A stretch of DNA of 11,060 nt from Bacteroidota bacterium (GTDB lineage: Bacteria > Bacteroidota > Bacteroidia > CAMBQF01). Below the pieces are notes generated by a model. That model was not told the DNA's origin. It made no database searches and worked only from the letters and a program-made list of their open reading frames with translations. The translations under genes were made by a program, and so were the position numbers. Positions 6,701 to 11,060 of the stretch are shown here, piece after piece (the first letter of the stretch is position 1; the number at the start of each line of letters is the position of its first letter). The DNA is taken from contig JAIXUZ010000027.1 of the NCBI GenBank assembly GCA_027483285.1, positions 1 through 11,060 of the forward strand. Direction: 5' to 3'.

Positions 6701-6996
6701 ACAAACTGTATACGCCCGTCAAAAGCATAGTCGAAAAACTTTTCTATCTCGGGCAGCTTCCCTTGGGCGTAGTGTGCGGTGTATTCGGCAAGGTTTTTAC
6801 CCCCTGTATAGAAGTAGGTATCAAAACGGTTAAACCTATAGTACGACCATACAAACTTATCGGTATAAAACTGTACCCGGCTTTTACCAAAGTTTATATT
6901 AGAACCACTATAAAATTGGGCTTTTAGCTGAACAGTAAAGGCAAGCATCAACCACAAAACAAAAGGCGCGGTATATTTAAAAAGCTTGCTGTTCAT
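3787..6996 (-). CDS. Outer-membrane fusion protein: inactive peptidase-MA-like domain, TolB-like propeller, Omp85/BamA-type barrel
   Basis: A 1069-residue envelope protein. A signal peptide ends near A26 (QLKAQ). Residues about 30-290 resemble peptidase-MA-like gluzincins: a KVFIYFDG strand at 133-140, then SEGIA at 150-154 where an active family member would have HExxH, and PWFSEGI at 181-187 where the third zinc ligand normally sits. Both histidines are absent, so this domain is probably not a protease. Residues about 305-545 hold TolB/WD40-like blades (for example SLEVSARGDKAAYV, SFSYLPNGQDLVLSG, AVVFSSNRFSD). A polar linker spans about 546-675. From about 676 the pattern is beta-barrel, with GVRGF at 939-943 and SAELRVPI at 957-964, as in bacterial surface antigen (D15)/Omp85 barrels, and a terminal Phe. 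Proteins of this kind are often labelled translocation protein TolB. It lies 64 bases after mlaF on the same strand. Function is unknown; a lipid or protein transport role is inferred from the barrel and neighbours. Confidence 0.78.
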   Translation of the reverse strand: MNSKLFKYTAPFVLWLMLAFTVQLKAQFYSGSNINFGKSRVQFYTDKFVWSYYRFNRFDTYFYTGGKNLAEYTAHYAQGKLPEIEKFFDYAFDGRIQFVVYNRQSQYVQSNVGVNTEGAEQNGVGLVQVTGTKVFIYFDGNHQHLEKQISEGIARVVFNQFMLGGNFKDRTRWLPVTNLPPWFSEGIISYAANAWDFDTDNQLADAINNPNFFKLNRLSPAQAKLAGHSIWNYIAVTYGENIISRILYMTKMSRNANNGLLYMLGLNTQALVADWVNFLDKQYPIQDDTLRTVVKATPIVNPRPIKTYYSLEVSARGDKAAYVVNKYGRYKIYLFDNATGSKSLIYKGGEQTELPADNSYPLLAFHPITNTVSILVEKKGELWLIDYDYTNQTKTEKPIYLFDKITSFSYLPNGQDLVLSGVRDGITDVFIFNLPSNSYKALTTDLADDLTPMYLNNAVVFSSNRFSDSLKPKVSSPFVNSNLDLFRAPLQGKPTLLQRVTNTAIANETQPIPYDSGYAVYLSDASGIYNRYLVEFDSTIAFIDTTEHYRFISKTSALTNYQKPVKEQSSGGTSTAIINYNNQKPQLLLAETGIINGPKETPLPTRYAKYGPDTTSRKFNNPISIGKGDRVKVFEDTTKDINIFDYTFDTEERKKPSQLSDTTQKAGLDSFRLPKQRIYLTSFYTEGLVSKVDRAFLNQGYQPFDPNAGYINPFPNALFKITLKDVMEDFRITGAFRLAANFVGNEYLLRFENLKHRLDREVILHRQGLQSGFDNNTRTYIHQIIYGVRYPIVQTFWLKASATGRMDSKVFLSSAQENLPRKTTNAYWGAANGEMVFDNIIHDGLNIMYGTRAKGWVEFYNRFDQRKINTTILGIDARHYLKIHRSIIAAFRVAASTSFGPGKLMYYMGGVDGWLLPQFDRDANIDNSQRYLFQSLANGVRGFSQNVRNGNTFFMASAELRVPIVRYLLNYNIRSEVLNNLQLVGFADVGSAYVGLNPYAEINTYVTKTIQQGPLLVTVKTQREPIIAGLGWGLRTKVLGYFLRVDLARGIEDGQLKKTRLYISLGTDF

Positions 6997-7060
6997 GTAA
7001 TCGTTTTGGTGTAATCTTTACCAAGTTACCAAATAAGTTGGCTGCTGCGTAGGTGGTGCG

Positions 7061-7825
7061 CTACTTTTTCTCGCGTAGGCTTTGTCGCATCTTTTTAAAC
7101 AAGTCCGATGCAAATACAAAGTTGTTCAGGTTTTCATTCTCGCTCTCCACTATCGACTGGCTGTTACCTGTCCATTCCTGCTGACCTTTGTAAATGAAGA
7201 TAATATTCTCACCCATCTGCATTACAGAGTTCATGTCGTGCGTGTTTATTACTGTGGTAATGCCATATTCGTGGGTAATCTCAGCTATCAGGTCGTCTAT
7301 TACTATTGATGTTTGAGGGTCTAAACCCGAGTTTGGCTCATCAAAAAATATGTACTTAGGATTAAGTGCTATGGCACGGGCAATAGCTACCCTTTTCTTC
7401 ATACCACCGCTTATCTCCGCAGGGTATAGCTTGTTTACATTGGTCAGGTTTACGCGCTTCAGGCAAAAATTTACGCGCTCAATCTTTTCTTCCATGCTCA
7501 TTTTAGAGAACATCGTAAGTGGAAACATCACATTCTCTTCCACCGTTTGCGAATCGAACAAAGCCCCTCCCTGAAAAACCATCCCTATCTCTTTCCTTAC
7601 CTCTTTGCGGTCTTTCTCTGGCATAGCATGGTAGTCACGGCCATGGTACAATACCTGCCCCTGGTCTGGCTGAAAAAGCCCCACCATACACTTTAACAGC
7701 ACTGTTTTACCCGAACCGCTTTGCCCAATTACCAGGTTACATTTACCGGTTTCAAACGTAAAGTTAATATCGTTTAATACGGTACGCCCTTCAAACTCTT
7801 TATGTAAGCCAATTACCTCTATCAT
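7061..7825 (-). CDS. mlaF: MlaF-like ABC transporter ATPase (lipid transport)
   Basis: The cytoplasmic ATPase of an MCE-type phospholipid transport complex, partner of MlaE. The 254-residue protein has Walker A GQSGSGKT (34-41), Q-loop Q85, ABC signature ISGGMKKR (138-145) with the SGGM form typical of MlaF/Mkl ATPases, Walker B YIFFDEP (158-164), D-loop SGLDP (166-170) and the switch histidine H196. It begins three bases after the stop of mlaE, so the two genes are surely co-transcribed. The C-terminal extension (about 225-254) is charged and helical, as in MlaF relatives where it contacts the complex. No MlaD/MCE gene follows; the next gene on the strand is the barrel fusion protein. Confidence 0.93.
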   Translation of the reverse strand: MIEVIGLHKEFEGRTVLNDINFTFETGKCNLVIGQSGSGKTVLLKCMVGLFQPDQGQVLYHGRDYHAMPEKDRKEVRKEIGMVFQGGALFDSQTVEENVMFPLTMFSKMSMEEKIERVNFCLKRVNLTNVNKLYPAEISGGMKKRVAIARAIALNPKYIFFDEPNSGLDPQTSIVIDDLIAEITHEYGITTVINTHDMNSVMQMGENIIFIYKGQQEWTGNSQSIVESENENLNNFVFASDLFKKMRQSLREKK

Positions 7826-7828
7826 GGG

Positions 7829-8569
7829 CTAAATAAGCAATAGTTGGGTTAAAACGTAGTTAAGTAGTAATATAACAATACTGCTGTATACAACAGCTTT
7901 GGTGCTACCGGCCCCCACCTCTAAAGCTCCCCCGTTTACATAGTATCCGTGGTAGGCAGATACCGAGGTAATAGCAAAAGCAAAAAACAAGGTTTTTATA
8001 AGCGAGTACGTAACGTGGAAAGGTATAAACTGCTGTTGTATGCCCTCTACGTATACACTGGGTATTAGTATGCCCGAAGCGTAAGCAGCAAGCCAGCCGC
8101 CAAATACGCCCAAGAACATACTTACAACTATAACAAAAGGGTTTATTAAAACCGCTGCTATTATTTTAGGGAAAACAAGGTAGCCTGCAGAGTTGATACC
8201 CATAATATCCAGGGCGTCTATCTGTTCAGTAACGCGCATAGTACCAATTTCTGATGCAATGTTAGAACCCACCTTGCCGGCAAGTATCAACGCTATAATA
8301 GTAGGCGAAAATTCAAGTAATATACTTTCGCGGGTAGCATACCCTACAGTACTCATAGGTATCCAACCGCCCGATAGGCTAGATGCGGTTTGTATAGTAA
8401 TTACTGCACCCATAAATACCGACATGATGGCGACTATAGGCATAGATCCTAAGCCTATTTTCTCAATTTCAATAATGGTTTGACGCAGGTATACCCTTCC
8501 CCGTTCGGGCTTGCCAAATACCTTGGTTAAAAAAATGAAATATTTTCCGCAGTGGTAAAGGATATTCAT
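7829..8569 (-). CDS. mlaE: MlaE-like ABC transporter permease
   Basis: The inner-membrane permease of an MCE-type lipid transporter. The 246-residue protein has about five to six hydrophobic segments and the family signature at 97-125: AGKVGSNIASEIGTMRV followed by TEQIDALDIMG. The conserved C-terminal block GYYVNGGALEVGAGSTKAVV is at 208-227. The length is normal for the family. The first residues form an amphipathic region before the first membrane segment, as in MlaE. It is the first gene of a minus-strand operon, preceded by a strong terminator that closes the peroxidase operon, so it needs its own promoter in 8570-8590. TATATTAG at 8586-8579 on the minus strand is a one-mismatch -7 candidate, but no -33 element is visible. 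Confidence 0.93.
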   Translation of the reverse strand: MNILYHCGKYFIFLTKVFGKPERGRVYLRQTIIEIEKIGLGSMPIVAIMSVFMGAVITIQTASSLSGGWIPMSTVGYATRESILLEFSPTIIALILAGKVGSNIASEIGTMRVTEQIDALDIMGINSAGYLVFPKIIAAVLINPFVIVVSMFLGVFGGWLAAYASGILIPSVYVEGIQQQFIPFHVTYSLIKTLFFAFAITSVSAYHGYYVNGGALEVGAGSTKAVVYSSIVILLLNYVLTQLLLI

Positions 8570-8590
8570 ATACAGCCGCTAATATAACAT

Positions 8591-8629
8591 AAAAAGCCGC
8601 TACACTGTTGGGTATAACGGCTCTTTTTT
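8591..8629 (-). terminator. Intrinsic terminator after the cytochrome c peroxidase gene
   Basis: On the minus strand AGCCG (8622-8618) pairs with CGGCT (8599-8595), and the stem extends inward to eleven pairs with two G-U wobbles around a six-base loop. It is followed by a T-run (8595-8591). On the plus strand the same hairpin is followed by TTTTTT (8624-8629), so it could work in both directions. It lies 19 bases beyond the peroxidase stop codon and separates that gene from mlaE. Confidence 0.75.
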
Positions 8630-8647
8630 AACTATTGTATCAACTCT

Positions 8648-9850
8648 TTATTTTGCCCTGAATGGGTTTGAGTAGCGTTGCTCAGTTACCATAGTGTAAT
8701 CGGTAAGTGTGTTTAAGAAAGCTACAAGGCCTTTTTTCTCAAGCGGGGTAAGGTTTAGCTTGCGTGGCACTACAGTGGTAGAACCATCTGTTCCGCCGTT
8801 TGGCGGTAAAAGTATTCCGTCACCTTCAAATGGCCCACCAAAACCGCCACCTTGCCATCCTTCGCGTAAACGTGCATCAAGGTTTGCATGGGGTTGTACA
8901 CCGTGGTCGTAAAAGTCAATAACTTCTTCCAGTGTTTTAAAGCGGCCATCGTGCATATATGGTGCGGTAAGGGCTATATTACGCAGTTGTGGCACACGGA
9001 ATGTACCCTCGCCCATAGCAGGGTTAATGGCTCCTGCGCCTTTATCGCTGTAGTGTAGGTCAAGGCCGGTGTTGGCAGCATCCCAACCTTCAAGGTTATT
9101 ACCACTATGGCAACTGCTGCATTGGCCTTTGCCTATAAAAACATCAAAACCTATACGCTCAAAACCTGTTAAATCGGTTGGCGGAGTGGTCCAAATATTT
9201 ATCGTGTTGCCGGCAAATTGAGGATTGCTCATTTGCTCAAAGCGGCTGTTTTTTGATGTGATGATGAAGATAAAGTCGCGCAGCGCGGTACCAATGTTTT
9301 GAACAGTAATATTGCTGGTGCCAAAAGCATCCTGGAATAGTTGCGGGTAATAATCGGTAGCCTCTAGTTTAGTTGGCAGGTTCTCCAAACGCTCAAAGCC
9401 CATTTCAATGTGGTTGGTTATCGGCATGGTTACCAATTGGCCTAAAGAGTCGGCACGGCCGTCCCAGAACAAACTGCCTGAGAATGACGATATATTATTG
9501 ATAGGCTGCGAGTTGCGCAGGGCGTTTACACCTTTAAAGCCGTCGCTAAAAGCTACATTGTCGGCAAAGCCAAACTGTTGTTTGTGGCAGCTTCCGCACG
9601 ATACTGTGTTGTTCAGCGACAGTTTATTATCGTAAAACAACGCGCGTCCAAGGGCTACACGGGCATTGTTGGTGCCTGGCATATTCCAGCCGCCAAATGC
9701 TGCGGTGTTTATCAGGTCGGTATAGTCAACCTGTAGGGTGGCCATATCAAGCTTGCGGCTTGGTACCTCGTTGTTGTCCACATCTTTTGTACATGCCCAT
9801 AAAATGGAGGTTATTACAACCAGGGCAACTGCGTAAGATATTTTTTTCAT
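8648..9850 (-). CDS. Di-haem cytochrome c peroxidase (CcpA/MauG family), predicted lipoprotein
   Basis: Bacterial di-haem peroxidases reduce hydrogen peroxide to water with electrons from small cytochromes or other donors outside the cytoplasm. The 400-residue protein has two haem c attachment motifs, C85-GS-C88-H89 and C244-SS-C247-H248. Family blocks are LFYDNKLS (71-78), FWDGRADSLGQLVTMP (128-143), NHIEMG (146-151), and YMHDGRFKTLEEVIDFYDHG (298-317), where M299 is a likely haem ligand. The N-terminus has a lysine pair, a hydrophobic core and a Cys at 20 (ILWAC), so it is probably a lipoprotein; Trp at -2 is unusual for a lipobox. TKD and further acidic residues follow the Cys, which could signal surface export as in other Bacteroidota. 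A Gly-rich insert spans about 333-357. It starts ten bases after the small barrel gene and is probably co-transcribed with it. Confidence 0.92.
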   Translation of the reverse strand: MKKISYAVALVVITSILWACTKDVDNNEVPSRKLDMATLQVDYTDLINTAAFGGWNMPGTNNARVALGRALFYDNKLSLNNTVSCGSCHKQQFGFADNVAFSDGFKGVNALRNSQPINNISSFSGSLFWDGRADSLGQLVTMPITNHIEMGFERLENLPTKLEATDYYPQLFQDAFGTSNITVQNIGTALRDFIFIITSKNSRFEQMSNPQFAGNTINIWTTPPTDLTGFERIGFDVFIGKGQCSSCHSGNNLEGWDAANTGLDLHYSDKGAGAINPAMGEGTFRVPQLRNIALTAPYMHDGRFKTLEEVIDFYDHGVQPHANLDARLREGWQGGGFGGPFEGDGILLPPNGGTDGSTTVVPRKLNLTPLEKKGLVAFLNTLTDYTMVTEQRYSNPFRAK

Positions 9851-9860
9851 AGCCGTTGTT

Positions 9861-10571
9861 TTAAAAAGTTATTATTAAAAATATAGACTGTGGTGCTGTA
9901 AAGTTAACACTTAATTCTTTAGTTACCTCTTTCGAGTCGTTACCCGGAAAGGCAGGTATCGAAGAGCTGTCCGTTGTTTTGGTAGACATGGCATATAACG
10001 AGCTTTCAGCCAGTAGGCTTATGCGCTTATTTAGCCTGAATTGGATGCCCACAACGCCACCGCCACCCATACCGCTGAATTTACTTTGGGTTATGGCTTT
10101 GTTAACGTTATCAATAGGGGTTTCGCTTCGTTGGTTGCCCGATGAAAGAACATAATCAACCCCCGTATAAAAGTTCCAACGGCGGGTAAGTTTAAACTGC
10201 CATTCAAAACCCAAGCGGGCATTCATTTGGCTATTGCTTGTTTTAAGTGTTCCGGTAAAGTTATCTTCTGTCTGGCTTTTGTTAGAGTAGTTGCCCCCCC
10301 AGCCAAAACGCAGTGCATAATGCTTTTTAAATACCGTTTTGTACGATAGTAAGTAAGTATTGGCAGTGGCAGAAAGTGCTGTAGAATTTGCAGGGGTAAT
10401 AAAGGTTTTAATAAAGCCCGATACGTTAACACCCAACTCGTGTTGGGTGTTGGTAGGTTCTTCATCGGCCATGTCAAAAAAGCCACGTCCACGGTGGCGT
10501 GTAGTATCCTGTGCTTGTGCAAAGGCAAATAGCAATAGTGCCGAAAAGGTTAATAGTAAGCGTTTTGTCAT
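9861..10571 (-). CDS. Small outer-membrane beta-barrel protein
   Basis: An exported protein of unknown specific role. I chose the ATG at 10571 because it gives a clean signal peptide (MTKRLLLTF, then a Leu/Phe/Ala core) ending AQAQ. An in-frame ATG at 10592 would add seven polar residues and cannot be ruled out. After a short basic/acidic segment (DTTRHRGRGFFDMADEE), the protein shows about eight amphipathic strands separated by polar turns, including a Gly-rich strand (GMGGGGVVGIQF), and it ends in FLIITF with a terminal Phe, as expected for an OmpX/OprF-like outer-membrane barrel. With 236 residues from this start it is of normal length for such porin-like proteins. It precedes the cytochrome c peroxidase gene by ten bases, so the two are likely one transcript. 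Confidence 0.75.
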   Translation of the reverse strand: MTKRLLLTFSALLLFAFAQAQDTTRHRGRGFFDMADEEPTNTQHELGVNVSGFIKTFITPANSTALSATANTYLLSYKTVFKKHYALRFGWGGNYSNKSQTEDNFTGTLKTSNSQMNARLGFEWQFKLTRRWNFYTGVDYVLSSGNQRSETPIDNVNKAITQSKFSGMGGGGVVGIQFRLNKRISLLAESSLYAMSTKTTDSSSIPAFPGNDSKEVTKELSVNFTAPQSIFLIITF

Positions 10572-10621
10572 AGTTTCGTTACGTGGTATCATGCAATATA
10601 CAACGTCTTTGTTTAATCTTT

Positions 10622-10638
10622 AGTATAAGTCCTATACT
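10622..10638. repeat. Inverted repeat AGTATA-N5-TATACT upstream of the barrel/peroxidase operon
   Basis: AGTATA (10622-10627) and TATACT (10633-10638) are exact inverted copies separated by five bases. The repeat lies about 30 bases before the alternative start at 10592 and 50 before the preferred start at 10571. The size and position suit an operator for a dimeric regulator, but short AT-rich repeats also arise by chance. Confidence 0.3.
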
Positions 10639-10829
10639 TTTTATTCCACAAAAGGGCTGTTCAGCAACATCTTCCCAATATAAAAGTAGGCACCGCAATC
10701 CGCTTATCAAAGAACATGTTTTCCGGTTTATCGGGAGTGTATAGTATTTTAGCTAGATTAATTAGTTTATTTTCAGTGTATTAATTTTGTGTATTCTCAA
10801 TTTTTATATCTGAATTAGGTTTGTTGGAT

Positions 10830-10857
10830 TTTTTAGTTTTTCACTTTTAGTTTTTAG
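10830..10857 (+). repeat. T-rich heptamer array (TTTTTNN, about four units) upstream of the DUF5989 gene
   Basis: TTTTTAG at 10830, TTTTTCA at 10837, an imperfect six-base TTTTAG at 10845 and TTTTTAG at 10851 form a nearly regular array; one extra C at 10844 breaks the phase. The unit TTTTTCA also occurs in the signal-peptide array at 2984-3011. The array ends two bases before the -7-like element at 10860-10867. Confidence 0.5.
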
Positions 10858-10859
10858 TT

Positions 10860-10867
10860 TACTTTAG
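10860..10867 (+). promoter_or_regulatory. Candidate -7 element of the DUF5989 gene
   Basis: TACTTTAG matches TAnnTTTG except for A at the seventh base and ends four bases before the GTG start at 10872. The implied transcript would be leaderless or almost so. No -33 TTG is present at the usual spacing, where the T-rich array lies instead. Confidence 0.4.
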
Positions 10868-10871
10868 CCCC

Positions 10872-11024
10872 GTGTTCCAAAGCCTCCGCGACATATTCTC
10901 CTTCCTTGGCCAGCGTAAAAAGTGGTGGCTCATCCCCATGGTTATTGTCTTGCTGCTATCAGCCCTGCTGATTATTGCAGGAAGCGGCACCGCCCTTTCG
11001 CCCTTTATTTATAGCCTGTTTTAG
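10872..11024 (+). CDS. Small membrane protein, DUF5989/SxtK-like
   Basis: A 50-residue protein starting at GTG. An in-frame stop lies at 10848-10850 and no other usable start codon falls between, so GTG is the only reasonable start. The N-terminal part reads MFQSLRDIFSFLGQRKKWWL, amphipathic then basic and aromatic, and is followed by a single transmembrane helix (about 21-37) and a short SPFIYSLF tail. This pattern fits the DUF5989 family of about 50 residues, which includes SxtK of saxitoxin clusters and is typically found next to carbamoyltransferases and SxtJ-like membrane proteins. One base separates its stop from the ATG of a carbamoyltransferase, which strongly supports the call. Its biochemical role is unknown; an accessory membrane role for the carbamoyltransferase is inferred. 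Family recognition is from memory. Confidence 0.8.
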   Translation: MFQSLRDIFSFLGQRKKWWLIPMVIVLLLSALLIIAGSGTALSPFIYSLF

Positions 11025-11025
11025 T

Positions 11026-11060
11026 ATGTATATACTGGGTATATCGGCCTATTACCATAA
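11026..11060 (+). CDS. Carbamoyltransferase (NodU/CmcH type), first codons only
   Basis: Only eleven codons are present before the window ends. They read MYILGISAYYH, which is the characteristic N-terminus of NodU/CmcH/TobZ-type O-carbamoyltransferases (usually continuing with a DSAA motif). The ATG follows the stop of the DUF5989 gene by one base, so the two are translationally linked. The enzyme would transfer a carbamoyl group from carbamoyl phosphate, through an adenylate, to a hydroxyl of a sugar or secondary metabolite. The substrate cannot be judged here. The call rests on a short peptide plus the neighbour. Confidence 0.75.
   Translation, partial: MYILGISAYYH

Larger units (their letters stand above)
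10572..10871. other. Intergenic region between divergent small-barrel and DUF5989 genes
   Basis: About 300 AT-rich bases hold both outward promoters. Seen here are an inverted repeat near the barrel gene (10622-10638) and a T-rich heptamer array next to the plus-strand -7 element. Between about 10640 and 10829 I see no convincing reading frame, RNA gene or strong hairpin. Confidence 0.5.

Noticed and set aside
4360..6927. Many open frames of 60-120 codons on the plus strand within the large minus-strand gene
   Set aside because: They lie wholly antisense to a gene with clear domains, lack family motifs and show no start signals; they are shadows of its codon pattern.
7000..7060. Separate promoter for the barrel fusion gene
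   Set aside because: No convincing TAnnTTTG with a -33 TTG is seen in the 64-base gap; read-through from mlaEF is simpler.
10223..10528. Minus-strand open frame of 101 codons inside the small barrel gene
   Set aside because: It is in another frame of the same strand as the barrel gene, which has a signal peptide and strand pattern; the alternative peptide has neither.
10572..10592. Upstream ATG at 10592 as the start of the small barrel protein
   Set aside because: It adds seven polar residues before a signal peptide that is already complete from the ATG at 10571; kept only as an alternative.

Overview
The window looks like chromosomal DNA of a member of the Bacteroidota, probably from the Sphingobacteriia/Chitinophagia side, though the species cannot be named. 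The signs are TAnnTTTG-type -7 promoter elements, weak or absent Shine-Dalgarno sequences, signal peptides ending in AQ/QAQ, a CarboxypepD_reg-type surface protein, and GC-rich hairpin repeats of a kind common in intergenic DNA of this phylum. No mobile element, phage gene, tRNA, rRNA or CRISPR array was seen.

Layout. At the left edge (1-513, minus) is the 5' part of recN. Upstream of it on the same strand is a ClsB-like phospholipase-D-fold protein (632-1666). A divergent intergenic region leads to a plus-strand run: a PdeM-like metallophosphoesterase (1774-2424), an all-alpha NTP pyrophosphohydrolase that overlaps it by one base (2424-2903), and a secreted CarboxypepD_reg protein (2927-3676). 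This run meets a minus-strand block at a repeat- and hairpin-rich junction (3691-3786). The minus block reads mlaE (8569-7829), mlaF (7825-7061), then a 1069-residue envelope protein (6996-3787) with a dead peptidase-MA-like domain, a TolB-like propeller and an Omp85/BamA-like barrel. A strong intrinsic terminator (8591-8629) separates it from the preceding minus-strand pair, a small outer-membrane barrel (10571-9861) and a di-haem cytochrome c peroxidase lipoprotein (9850-8648). At the right edge a plus-strand pair begins: a 50-residue DUF5989/SxtK-like membrane peptide and the first codons of a NodU/CmcH-type carbamoyltransferase.

How the genes may work together. recN, the PdeM-like enzyme and the NTP pyrophosphohydrolase share a DNA-repair and nucleotide-housecleaning theme. 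mlaEF with the barrel fusion suggests lipid traffic across the envelope, although no MlaD/MCE gene lies next to them. The peroxidase and small barrel suggest periplasmic or surface peroxide handling. The right-edge pair suggests O-carbamoylation of a polysaccharide or secondary metabolite.

The most unusual signal is not a gene. Degenerate tandem arrays with a 7-base period (8 in one case) occur repeatedly at gene edges, each array with its own unit sequence. At three promoters (recN, the PdeM-like gene and the DUF5989 gene) the array ends 0-2 bases upstream of a TAnnTTTG-like element that itself sits only 4-7 bases before the start codon. Another heptamer array lies inside the signal-peptide coding sequence of the CarboxypepD_reg protein, where loss or gain of one unit would shift the frame.
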